Positions 34,751 to 42,848 of a DNA stretch of 62,050 nt are shown here, piece after piece (position 1 is the first letter of the stretch; each line of letters opens with the position of its first letter). The position numbers and the translations under genes are program-made. Below the pieces are notes generated by a model that saw only the letters and a list, made by a program, of their open reading frames with translations, made no database searches and was not told where the DNA came from. The stretch comes from Actinomycetes bacterium (GTDB taxonomy: Bacteria; Actinomycetota; Acidimicrobiia; Acidimicrobiales; Acidimicrobiaceae): NCBI GenBank assembly GCA_021803345.1, contig JAJZLS010000079.1:1-62050 (forward strand), in the 5' to 3' direction.

Positions 34751-35058
34751 AGGTTGTGAATTCCATGGTGGTCATGACTAGGGGTACCCCCAGGCTGATC
34801 GGCACTAAACTTTATGAGCGATACAATCTTGGTTTGGCCGGGCTCGAATCTAACTGCAGTTCCCGAGGCTATATTAAGACGTTTTCCAATGGCGGTTTCT
34901 CTGTTGAATTCAAGGGCTGAATTCGTTTCAAAAAAATGGAAGTGCGATCCTACCTGAATTGGCCTATCGCCACTATTTCGAACTTCTATTGCGAGCGACT
35001 CCAGATTCTCGTTGAGAATGATGTCTTCTTCTTTCAAAAATATTTCACCAGGAATCAT
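34747..35058 (-). CDS. ureB: urease beta subunit
   Basis: 103 residues. [17 protein letters not shown], then [22 protein letters not shown] and [23 protein letters not shown] are the conserved UreB stretches. Separate gamma, beta and alpha subunits show the usual three-gene bacterial form. Its stop overlaps ureC by four bases, and it follows ureA by 25 bases. Confidence 0.96.
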   Translation of the reverse strand: MIPGEIFLKEEDIILNENLESLAIEVRNSGDRPIQVGSHFHFFETNSALEFNRETAIGKRLNIASGTAVRFEPGQTKIVSLIKFSADQPGGTPSHDHHGIHNL

Positions 35059-35083
35059 TTTTATTCCTCTAAAAGTTTTCCAA

Positions 35084-35386
35084 TTATTGAATTGGATTAT
35101 GGACTGTGACTAGCTTGGTGCCGTCTGGGAATGTGGCTTCTATCTGGATTTCGTCAAGCATTTCAGCAATGCCTTCCATTACCTGGGAGCGGGCCAGGAT
35201 AGATCTCCCTTCAACCATTAGTTGTGCTACTGAAGCTCCATCACGGGCCCGCTCGAGTATTTGAGCTGATATCAGTGCAACTGACTCTGGGTAGTTGAGC
35301 TTTAAACCTCTATTTAGCCGCTTAAGAGCTAGATCAGATGCAACCACAAGCAGAAGCTTTTCCTTGTCTCGTTCAGTTAGAAGCAT
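35084..35386 (-). CDS. ureA: urease gamma subunit
   Basis: 100 residues. [40 protein letters not shown] and the C-terminal [21 protein letters not shown] are classic UreA. First gene of the urease operon, divergent from the riboswitch operon across a 460-base AT-rich interval. Confidence 0.97.
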   Translation of the reverse strand: MLLTERDKEKLLLVVASDLALKRLNRGLKLNYPESVALISAQILERARDGASVAQLMVEGRSILARSQVMEGIAEMLDEIQIEATFPDGTKLVTVHNPIQ

Positions 35387-35809
35387 CGAAACCCCGATTC
35401 ATTGAAGTGTAACGAAAATCTAATTCCTCTAAATATCTTTATAGTGACTAAGAATTAACATTCGTCAAGTTACAAATGCTGTTAATAAAATGGAAATAAT
35501 TTCGATTATGCGTGAGATAATTGTCATTGGTATGTACCAATAAATAGTTGTCATGCGTCGTGTCTATTTTCAATATTCTGATTGTAGTGCTTGTCATCTT
35601 GGTGAATTACCAGGTTGAGAGCAATATAGGGCTGTTATGCTCATGTGATTATTATGGGAATGGCATATTAGTTAACCGTATGTTTACATTTCTGATGTTA
35701 TTTCACACAAAAGATCGGCTAAATTTAATAATTAGTTAGTTTGTTTAGTGGTTGTGAGTTGCGAAATGTCCGTAACAATTTAGAAACAAAGGTGTTTGAT
35801 TTCACTGTA
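35387..35809. promoter_or_regulatory. AT-rich divergent control region between urease and guanidine operons; 16-bp palindrome
   Basis: No gene is seen. A perfect palindrome ATTGGTA-TG-TACCAAT lies at 35526-35541, flanked by two TTGTCAT copies (about 35520-35526 and 35547-35553). It is a plausible operator for a dimeric regulator acting on ureA, ureC and the rest of that operon. On the minus strand TTGACG followed 19 bases later by TATAAA, about 40 to 80 bases before ureA, could be the urease promoter, although the spacing is long. The regulator cannot be named. Confidence 0.4.
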
Positions 35810-35839
35810 TTGGAGGTAATTAGACCCACTGGGTATAAA
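35810..35839 (+). promoter_or_regulatory. putative sigma-70-type promoter of the riboswitch operon
   Basis: TTGGAG (35810-35815), 18-base spacer, TATAAA (35834-35839). Transcription would begin about 35846, exactly at the 5' edge of the riboswitch aptamer, which supports the assignment. Confidence 0.6.
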
Positions 35840-35846
35840 AAATAAT

Positions 35847-35936
35847 GCACCTAGGGTTCCACGCTTTGCGGTTCGGTCCGAGAGGTGCGAGCGGATGTTA
35901 AATCCGTTACACGGAGGGATAAAAGCCCGGGAGGTC
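35847..35936 (+). ncRNA. guanidine-I riboswitch (ykkC subtype 1) aptamer
   Basis: The conserved ykkC blocks are all present in order: CTAGGGTTCC (35851-35860), GGTCCGAGAGGTGC (about 35875-35888), the variable stem GCGGAT/ATCCGT, then TTACACGGAGGGATAAAAGCCCGGGAGGT (about 35907-35935). Known subtype 1 members bind free guanidine and switch on genes that detoxify, export or use it. ykkC subtypes 2 sense PRPP or ppGpp and are hard to tell apart by eye, but the downstream guanidine-hydrolase gene argues for guanidine. It controls the operon 36008-43667. Confidence 0.93.
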
Positions 35937-35956
35937 CATAGATCGTCCGGGCTTTT
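35921..35956 (+). terminator. riboswitch-controlled intrinsic terminator
   Basis: AAAAGCCCGG (35921-35930) pairs with CCGGGCTTTT (35947-35956). The 5' arm is part of the conserved 3' segment of the aptamer, so the terminator and the ligand-bound aptamer exclude each other. Guanidine binding should thus prevent termination and turn the operon on. Confidence 0.8.
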
Positions 35957-36007
35957 GCACGTCTGGAGGATGGTTTGTCGTTCTAAAACACAAAGGAGAG
36001 TGCAAAA

Positions 36008-37723
36008 ATGAATTGGCTATGCCGGTTCAATCTTAGAGGGAGTTCAATTCCAGGACGAAGGAGGCGACGGTTTGCACTTCGGTTTCCAGGTAGGTCTCTA
36101 GCGGTAATAGCCGCCGGATCAATGGTGTTGGCGGCATGCGGCAGTTCAGCAAGTTCGAGCTTAACCTCGACTACCGGTTCGGGGTTGGCTAAGACGGCTG
36201 CTGTAGTTGGGGATCCCAGTAGTCATACTTTGAATCTGGCCTTCACTGCTGACACTCAGCCTCCAGATCCTGATGTTTTCTATGCCGGTCAAGGTCTAGC
36301 AATTACTAACTCGGTATATCAAGGCTTAGTCCAGTACCAGCAGGATCCGGTAAATTATACGGGGTCAACCACCTTCCAGCCTTCCACCTCAAGACCTAAG
36401 ATTGTGCCTGATCTTGCAACTTCATGGACTATATCTCCGGATGGCTTGACCTATACATTCAATCTTCGTCATGGAGTCACGTTCCATGACGGAACCCCAT
36501 TCACCTCAGCAGCGGTAGCGGCTTCCTTTGCCCGGAGGACAGCAGTAAACCAAGGTCCTGCATATATGCTTTCTGATGTTGCTAGCGTTGACACATCAAA
36601 TCCGTATGTGGTAGTAATTCATCTCAAGCAGCCTGTTAGTGCTTTTATGGACTACCTGGCGTCTGCTTATGGTCCAAAGATGGAGTCCCCAACGGTGCTC
36701 AAGGACCATGCCGGCAAGGACTATGCTCAGTCCTGGCTCGCTACTCACGACGCTGGTACCGGTCCCTATTACATTGCATCGGTTACTCCAGGACAGGAAT
36801 ACGTATTGAAGGCGTATCCGCAATATTGGGGGCCTAAGCCCTATTATACGACCGTAAACATACGGATAATACCGAGTATTTCGACTCAAGAACTGGAATT
36901 TGAACAGGGAAAATTGACAATGCTCTTACATGGATTGTCGACGTCAGCCATTGCTAGCTTTAAGTCAAATCCGTCATTTAGAGTCTATGCGGTGCCCACG
37001 CTTGAAACTCCGATGCTGTGGGTAAACCCCAATAGTAAGCTTCTATCTTCACAAACAGTGCGTCAAGCGCTTGCTGAAGCGATCAACCGCGCTCAGATCG
37101 TCAAGTTCATCTATCCTGGGCGAGCCACAGTTGCAAAGCAGATCTATCCAGTTGGGATGGTGCCCGCCGGAACTGCTGTGGACAATCCCCCCTATGATCC
37201 CGGTGCATTGGCTAAAGCCTTAGGGTCACATGGAAGTTCAAGAAATTTGGTGCTTGGATACGACGCGCCATCTCCATCAGATGCTCAAATGGCCAACTTG
37301 ATCCAAACTGAGCTTGCGGCAGCTGGGTTGCACGTGACAGTTCGTTCTTACACCTCTACCGCCCTATATGGTTATGCTGGCAATCCAGTTGGAGCGCCAG
37401 ATCTTTTGGCGGTGACAAACTGGCCTGATGCGGCTGCTCCAGATACATGGGCTCGAATTGTGATGACTCCCGGAGGAGGGCTTAACTACCTGAACTGCTC
37501 GGTCCCGTCCGGGACGGCGCTTCTGAATAAGGGGCTGCACACAACCTCTCAGGCTCAGGCGAATCTCTATGACGAAGAAGCTGGAGTCAAATTTGCTCAG
37601 TCAGGATGTTGGGATCCTATCGCCAACAGGGGAGACACAATTGTTGCTCCGAGCTGGCTTAAGGGCATAGTCCATCAGGTACCGGTACCAAGGACCGTGG
37701 TATTGGCCGACTTGCACCCATGA
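36008..37723 (+). CDS. family-5 (dipeptide/nickel-type) solute-binding lipoprotein
   Basis: 571 residues. A long basic N-terminus is followed by a lipoprotein signal with lipobox LAAC (Cys44). The SBP_bac_5 fold is shown by PKIVPDLATSWTISPDGLTYTFNLRHGVTFHDGTPFTSAAV, GTGPYYIASVTPGQEYVLKAYPQYWG, and a C-terminal lobe with SQTVRQALAEAINRAQIV. Family members bind peptides, nickel complexes, sugars or opines, so the ligand is not readable. ATG 36008 follows AAAGGAGAG. It is the first gene after the guanidine-I riboswitch, so its ligand is probably guanidine, a guanylated compound, or nickel for the downstream enzyme. Confidence 0.9.
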   Translation: MNWLCRFNLRGSSIPGRRRRRFALRFPGRSLAVIAAGSMVLAACGSSASSSLTSTTGSGLAKTAAVVGDPSSHTLNLAFTADTQPPDPDVFYAGQGLAITNSVYQGLVQYQQDPVNYTGSTTFQPSTSRPKIVPDLATSWTISPDGLTYTFNLRHGVTFHDGTPFTSAAVAASFARRTAVNQGPAYMLSDVASVDTSNPYVVVIHLKQPVSAFMDYLASAYGPKMESPTVLKDHAGKDYAQSWLATHDAGTGPYYIASVTPGQEYVLKAYPQYWGPKPYYTTVNIRIIPSISTQELEFEQGKLTMLLHGLSTSAIASFKSNPSFRVYAVPTLETPMLWVNPNSKLLSSQTVRQALAEAINRAQIVKFIYPGRATVAKQIYPVGMVPAGTAVDNPPYDPGALAKALGSHGSSRNLVLGYDAPSPSDAQMANLIQTELAAAGLHVTVRSYTSTALYGYAGNPVGAPDLLAVTNWPDAAAPDTWARIVMTPGGGLNYLNCSVPSGTALLNKGLHTTSQAQANLYDEEAGVKFAQSGCWDPIANRGDTIVAPSWLKGIVHQVPVPRTVVLADLHP

Positions 37724-37736
37724 TGGAGGTGAAACC

Positions 37737-39713
37737 GTGGCACTTACCTTTCGCATCAAAAAGGATCCGGGAGCAATGAATAACATAGTCGATGATCCTA
37801 GTCCAGTAGTCGAAATCAGGGATTTGTCTGTTTCTCTTAGCCGAGGACAGCAACGAGTTCAAGCCTTGAAGGGGATAAATCTTACGATCAACCAGGGCGA
37901 GATTATCGCCCTGGTTGGGGAGTCAGGTTCAGGTAAATCTGTTCTTGGGATGACAATTCTAGGGTTGTTACCACCGACTGCAGATCCGGCAGTGGACGGC
38001 ATTGTTTCGGTACTAGGTAGTGATCTGACCAATATTAGCGACCGCAAGCTGAGAGAACTAAGGAGATATCAACTCGGTGCCGTGTTTCAGGATCCAATGA
38101 GTTCATTAAATCCTTCGATGAAGGTAAAGGGGCAGCTTAGGGAGGTATTCGAGCCAGTTCGCAGTTTGGTTGATGCTCTAACAGAGGTAGGTATTACTGA
38201 TCCTGAATCTGCGCTTGAGCGTTTTCCTTTTGAGCTTTCTGGTGGACAGCGTCAAAGGGTGATGACCGCTATGGCGTTACTGAAAGAGCCGTCCGTTGTA
38301 GTCGCAGACGAGCCAACTACAGCACTAGATGTGACAATCCAGGCTCAGATTTTAAATTTAATAAAGGAACTCCGTACCAATTCAAAAAGCGCATTTTTAT
38401 TTATAACTCATGATTTGGGTGTTGCTGCCGAAATTGCCGATCGAATAGTGGTCTTATATAACGGCAAAGTTCTTGAGCAGGGTATTGCAAGCGATATCCT
38501 TACTAATCCGAGCCATCCATATACCCGTCATTTGACTAATTCACGAATCACTATGACCCAGGATAAAGAGGGCATGCTCAGTAGAAGGGAGATGCGGGTC
38601 AATCAGTTCGCTCTTAAACCAGAGGGTTGTCCGTATTCCAATGGGTGCGAGTTTGCGTCGGAAAACTGTGCGAACCAATTCCCAGCAGCAACTGAGGTTG
38701 GACCTGGCTGGTTGAGCTATTGTCATCATCTCGAAGAATTGAAGTTGGTCAACTTTGAACTATCAAATAGAAAGCGAGCTAAAACTCCGCCGAGCCGCTC
38801 CTCTAGCGAGGTTGTTCTGGATGTTGCAGGAGTTGAGAAGCGCTTTAGAATCAGAAGTTCAGATGGGTACCGGGAACTCCAGGCACTTGACAACGTGGAC
38901 CTCAAACTATCCAAGGGTGAGGTAATAGCCGTGGTAGGCGAATCTGGTTCCGGTAAATCCACTCTTCTTCGTATTCTTGCCGGGCTCGAAACCGCATCTT
39001 CAGGTTCTATTATCAGGCGATCAGGCAGTCTACCCAAAATGGTTTTTCAAGATGCCGGTTCTTCGCTTACACCCTGGATGAAGGTTTCAGAAATTTTGGC
39101 TGAATCACTTCTGCAAAAGAGAATTCCAAAGGTCGAACGGGAACTCCTCGTATCGCAAGTACTGGGTAAAGTTGGCTTGAGTGATGGGGTCCGGGACTCT
39201 AAGAGTTCGAGCCTTTCTGGTGGACAGCGTCAAAGGGTGGCAATTGCTAGATGCGTGATCGATCCACCGGATGTCTTGCTGTGTGATGAGCCAACCAGCG
39301 CCCTCGATGCCTCTTTGGTTGCAAATACGTTGGATCTGTTGGTCAGTCTAAAAGACGAGTTGCAAATGGGAATGGTTTTCGTCACCCATGATCTGGCGGT
39401 GGCCAGATACATATCTGACCGAATCATGGTGATGTATAAAGGCAGGGTAGTCGAATCTGGACCGTCTGAGCTTATATGTACACATCCCCTGCATCCTTAC
39501 ACCAAAATGCTTCTGGCGTCGCTACCTGGAGAGGGCAATCTCGTAGATGCCCCAAAATCTGAAGTGTCGCAAGCAGAGAATATGACGGGTTGCCCATTCG
39601 CACCTAGGTGTTCTTCAGCAATGGATAGATGCATTGAGGCGTATCCGACTTCTATGAGATTTGAAGACCGACGGCAGGTGGATTGTTTTCTGGTCAAAGG
39701 AGGAATGCGTTGA
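37737..39713 (+). CDS. fused double ABC ATPase (DppD-DppF type)
   Basis: 658 residues holding two complete ATPase halves that are normally separate proteins. Half 1: Walker A GESGSGKS at 61-68, signature LSGGQRQRV, Walker B VVVADEPTTALD, then a Cys-containing oligopeptide-type C-terminal tail (CPYSNGCEFASENC). Half 2: Walker A GESGSGKST near residue 401, signature LSGGQRQRVAIARC near 493, Walker B VLLCDEPTSALD and a second Cys-rich tail (CPFAPRCSSAMDRC). Such tails can hold an iron-sulfur cluster in oligopeptide transporters. GTG 37737 follows TGGAGGTGA. It powers the two permeases downstream. Confidence 0.93.
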   Translation: MALTFRIKKDPGAMNNIVDDPSPVVEIRDLSVSLSRGQQRVQALKGINLTINQGEIIALVGESGSGKSVLGMTILGLLPPTADPAVDGIVSVLGSDLTNISDRKLRELRRYQLGAVFQDPMSSLNPSMKVKGQLREVFEPVRSLVDALTEVGITDPESALERFPFELSGGQRQRVMTAMALLKEPSVVVADEPTTALDVTIQAQILNLIKELRTNSKSAFLFITHDLGVAAEIADRIVVLYNGKVLEQGIASDILTNPSHPYTRHLTNSRITMTQDKEGMLSRREMRVNQFALKPEGCPYSNGCEFASENCANQFPAATEVGPGWLSYCHHLEELKLVNFELSNRKRAKTPPSRSSSEVVLDVAGVEKRFRIRSSDGYRELQALDNVDLKLSKGEVIAVVGESGSGKSTLLRILAGLETASSGSIIRRSGSLPKMVFQDAGSSLTPWMKVSEILAESLLQKRIPKVERELLVSQVLGKVGLSDGVRDSKSSSLSGGQRQRVAIARCVIDPPDVLLCDEPTSALDASLVANTLDLLVSLKDELQMGMVFVTHDLAVARYISDRIMVMYKGRVVESGPSELICTHPLHPYTKMLLASLPGEGNLVDAPKSEVSQAENMTGCPFAPRCSSAMDRCIEAYPTSMRFEDRRQVDCFLVKGGMR

Positions 39714-40573
39714 GCCTTGCATATGGGGTAGCGCGATCTGACGTGAAGCCGATTAGAAAACCTGGGTTATTTTCTAGGAGCAGGTCTGAAAAAGCGGCCA
39801 TAGGCGTTCTTGGAATGGTAACCCTTATTGCCCTTTTGGCACCAGTTTTAGCGCCTACGAATCCGTTATTGCCAGTTACACAGCCATTTGTTCATCCGTT
39901 TACAAGTAGTCATTTGTTGGGCACCGATTCAGTTGGCCGGGATGAGTTGTCACGGATTCTCTACGGAATACGTGCGAGCTGGTTTTCCGCTCTAGCTGTA
40001 ATTGCTTCAGGTGTTGTTATAGGTGGGCTGGTTGGCATGATGGCTGGCATAAGAGGTGGACGAGTCGATTCGGTTTTGATGCGGATTACGGATGGTTTTT
40101 TAGCTTTCCCTGGTCCGGTGCTTGCTATTGCAGTCGTGGCATCTCTCGGCGCTTCTTTGCTTCATACACTTTTGGCAGTAGCAATTGTCTGGTGGCCATT
40201 TTATGCAAGGATTGTTAGAGGAGAGGCTAGGGCTATAATGTCACGTCCTCATATAGAGGCTGCTCGGACTTTTGGAGTCAAGGGATTAAGGCTGGCTTAT
40301 CGGCATGTGATGCCAGGGGTGATTCCAGCAGTAGTCGTCACTGCATCACTTGATATTGGTAATCTGATTGTCACCTTATCTGGTCTTTCTTTCCTTGGTT
40401 TGGGTGCTCCGGCTCCTTCTCCGGAACTGGGTGCTATGGCCGCGAGGAATCTTCAATATCTACTTCAACAGTGGTGGGTTTGTGTGTTTCCAGCAGTGGC
40501 AATTATGTTTCTGGCCCTGGTTGGAAATTTTGCCGGCGATTCCCTTCGTAATGTCTTTGATTCAAGATCATAG
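39710..40573 (+). CDS. ABC permease, DppC type
   Basis: About 287 residues from TTG 39710, which follows AGGAGG and overlaps the ATPase stop by four bases (TTGA). It has an N-terminal cytoplasmic stretch, then six membrane segments with the BPD_transp_1 EAA loop as EAARTFGVKGLRLAYRHVMPGVIPAVV. HLLGTDSVGRDELSRILYGIR is the signature of DppC/NikC/OppC permeases. In most operons the DppB-type gene comes first; here the order is C then B, and both follow the ATPase. Confidence 0.9.
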   Translation: MSLAYGVARSDVKPIRKPGLFSRSRSEKAAIGVLGMVTLIALLAPVLAPTNPLLPVTQPFVHPFTSSHLLGTDSVGRDELSRILYGIRASWFSALAVIASGVVIGGLVGMMAGIRGGRVDSVLMRITDGFLAFPGPVLAIAVVASLGASLLHTLLAVAIVWWPFYARIVRGEARAIMSRPHIEAARTFGVKGLRLAYRHVMPGVIPAVVVTASLDIGNLIVTLSGLSFLGLGAPAPSPELGAMAARNLQYLLQQWWVCVFPAVAIMFLALVGNFAGDSLRNVFDSRS

Positions 40574-40586
40574 AGAGGAGCCAGGA

Positions 40587-41651
40587 ATGTATGTATCGAT
40601 GTTTATCCTCAAGCGAATTATGGCTGCGATTGCCATAATTGCTGGACTTACTTTGGTACTATTTATATTGCAGGCGGTATCGAAGACTAATCCAGTTCAT
40701 GCCATGCTTGGAGCTGGGGCTACACAGTCAGCGATACACGCTGAAGAGGTTAAGCTGGGTCTAAATAAGCCTCTCATTATTCAGTATTTTCGCTATCTCC
40801 ATGGGATTATCACCGGTAACTTGGGAATTTCGTATCGCACCAGGAGGCCAGTCGCTTCAGATTTAGCTACCTACCTTCCCGCCACTCTTGAATTGGCATT
40901 TTATTCACTAATTCTGGCAATCGCGATTGGAACTATGTTGGGGGTCTTGTCAGCTGGAAGATTTAGGGGTGCCGGAATCATCAAAGGTGTGCTAGTTGGG
41001 GGAGCATCAGTTCCTCAGTTCCTTTTGGCAATCGCTGGTTTGCTCTTCCTTTACGGAAGGTTTCATTTACTGCCTGCTACTGGGCGGATAGGTGTTCCAA
41101 ACCCGCCGACAGGTCCAACTGGGTTTTATACGATCGATGGAATTTTAAATGGCCGACTTGGTGTGACGTTAGATGCATTCAAATATTTGGCTCTTCCATG
41201 TCTTTCTGTGGCAATAGGCCCTGCAGTATCAATTGGGCGGGTACTCCGAGGTTCATTACTCGAAACCATGAATTCAGATTTTATAAAAACTGCAAATTCT
41301 AAAGGTCTTTCACGGTCTAAGGTAATTCTGCTTCATGGGCTGAGAAACTCCATTGGTCCTGCTTTATCCATGACTGGACTTCAAGCTGGTTTGATGTTTG
41401 CTGGAGTTGTCGTGATTGAAGATGTGTTCGCCTGGCCAGGTATTGGCTATTATACAGCTCAGAGCATACCGAGTGGCGACTTTCCTGCCATTGCTGGAGT
41501 CACTTTGATCCTAGGTGTTGGCTATGTGCTTATAAATACAATCGTCGATATTGCTCAATTGATTGCAGATCCTCGATTGCGCCGGATGGAGATGGGTGGG
41601 CGATTGAAAGCAAATTCCCGAATCAAGACTCCTACTGCAGTGCGGCTTTAA
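40587..41651 (+). CDS. ABC permease, DppB type
   Basis: About 354 residues from ATG 40587, preceded by GAGAGGAGCC. An earlier in-frame reading would overlap the previous permease deeply and is rejected. The N-terminus FILKRIMAAIAIIAGLTLVLFIL is the TM1 of DppB/NikB proteins, followed by the periplasmic region with LGLNKPLIIQYFRYLHGIITGNLGISYRTRRPV. The EAA loop is FIKTANSKGLSRSKVILLHGLRNSIGPAL. The C-terminus shows GVVVIEDVFAWPGIGYYTAQSI. It forms the heteromeric channel with the DppC-type protein. Confidence 0.92.
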   Translation: MYVSMFILKRIMAAIAIIAGLTLVLFILQAVSKTNPVHAMLGAGATQSAIHAEEVKLGLNKPLIIQYFRYLHGIITGNLGISYRTRRPVASDLATYLPATLELAFYSLILAIAIGTMLGVLSAGRFRGAGIIKGVLVGGASVPQFLLAIAGLLFLYGRFHLLPATGRIGVPNPPTGPTGFYTIDGILNGRLGVTLDAFKYLALPCLSVAIGPAVSIGRVLRGSLLETMNSDFIKTANSKGLSRSKVILLHGLRNSIGPALSMTGLQAGLMFAGVVVIEDVFAWPGIGYYTAQSIPSGDFPAIAGVTLILGVGYVLINTIVDIAQLIADPRLRRMEMGGRLKANSRIKTPTAVRL

Positions 41652-41710
41652 AGATAAATCAAATAATCCTTGTCAAACAATAACCTTATAGAGAGAAAGC
41701 GAATTCACCT

Positions 41711-42844
41711 ATGTCAAAAACTGAAGCAACTAATCAGCCATACAGGCCAAAGCATGGGAACGAAGCATTATTTGCTGTAGAGGCTGAAGCCAAATTGCCC
41801 ACTGCCAACTGGGAGAAGGAAAAGGCATGGGCACTTGAAATGGGTCTGCCTGGTTCAGATAGTCTCAGGGATAAATCAATCCCAACTTTTTCCCGGGGTG
41901 AACTTCCGCATTTTGCAGGGATAAATACTTTTTTGAAAGCTCCTTTTCTTGAGGACGTTAGAAAATGTGGTGAGTACGATGTCGCAGTACTGGGCGCGCC
42001 GCTCGATGCCGGTACTACCTATAGGCCAGGAACCCGTTTTGGTCCGCAGGGGATTCGTCGGATATCGGCACTGTACGGGACTTACAGTTTTGAGCTTGGT
42101 GTGGATCTCAGAGAGTCGATAACAATTGCTGACCTTGGAGATATATTTACAATCCCTGCCAATATTGAGAAGAGCTTCGATCAGATTTCTAAGGCTGTGG
42201 CACATGTTTATTCGAGTGGTGCGCTGCCGATAGTTCTTGGGGGCGATCACTCGATTGGCTATCCAACAGTTAGGGGAATTGCACAACATTTGAACGGTAA
42301 TTTGGGAATCATCCATTTCGACCGCCACGTGGACACTCAGGAATACGATCTGGATGAGCGGATGCATACCACGCCGTGGTTTCATGCTACAGATATTCCC
42401 AATGTTCCACCGAGAAATCTGGTCCAAATCGGAATTGGTGGATGGCAAGCACCTCGACCAGGAGTAGCTGCCGGGAGAGATAGACAAACCACAATCATGA
42501 CTGTGAATGACTGCGTAGATATGGGGGTTGAAGAAGCCGCTCAGGTTGCTCTTGACGTCGCTTGGGATGGAGCGGATTCAGTTTGGCTTTCGTTCGACGT
42601 TGATTGTCTTGACGCTGCATTTGTTCCTGGCACTGGTTGGCCAGAGCCTGGGGGATTTCTTCCGAGAGAAGTTCTGAAGATGATTCAAACTATAGGTTCA
42701 AGGCCATTGGCGGGCATCGAGGTTGTGGAATGTTCGCCACCGTACGACAATGCCGATATCACGTCGTTGATTGCCACAAGAGTAATTTGTGATACGTTAG
42801 GTTCCCTGGTAAAGTCAGGAAACTTGCCAGTAAGGAGAGATTAG
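41711..42844 (+). CDS. gdmH: guanidine hydrolase (nickel-dependent ureohydrolase), GdmH-like
   Basis: 377 residues, arginase/agmatinase fold. Metal ligands: His180 (GGDHS), Asp204, His206 and Asp208 (HFDRHVD), Asp296 and Asp298 (SFDVDC). Features that distinguish it from agmatinases and match the Synechocystis guanidine hydrolase as I remember it: HFDRH instead of HFDAH, TQEYDLDERMHTTPWFHAT, QIGIGGWQAPR, and GTGWPEPGG, plus an extended N-terminus of about 85 residues. Known reaction: guanidine + water to urea + ammonia with a dinuclear nickel centre. Position in a guanidine-I riboswitch operon beside urease supports this independently. Separate nickel-insertion proteins, needed by the cyanobacterial enzyme, are not in the window. 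Confidence 0.92.
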   Translation: MSKTEATNQPYRPKHGNEALFAVEAEAKLPTANWEKEKAWALEMGLPGSDSLRDKSIPTFSRGELPHFAGINTFLKAPFLEDVRKCGEYDVAVLGAPLDAGTTYRPGTRFGPQGIRRISALYGTYSFELGVDLRESITIADLGDIFTIPANIEKSFDQISKAVAHVYSSGALPIVLGGDHSIGYPTVRGIAQHLNGNLGIIHFDRHVDTQEYDLDERMHTTPWFHATDIPNVPPRNLVQIGIGGWQAPRPGVAAGRDRQTTIMTVNDCVDMGVEEAAQVALDVAWDGADSVWLSFDVDCLDAAFVPGTGWPEPGGFLPREVLKMIQTIGSRPLAGIEVVECSPPYDNADITSLIATRVICDTLGSLVKSGNLPVRRD

Positions 42845-42848
42845 TCAG

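Noticed and set aside
35847-35936. PRPP or ppGpp riboswitch (ykkC subtype 2)
   Set aside because: Subtype cannot be fully settled by eye, but the operon has no purine or amino-acid biosynthesis genes and does contain a guanidine hydrolase.
41711-42844. Calling the ureohydrolase agmatinase (speB)
   Set aside because: HFDRH and GTGWPEPGG replace the agmatinase forms, the N-terminus is extended, and the gene is in a guanidine-I riboswitch operon.
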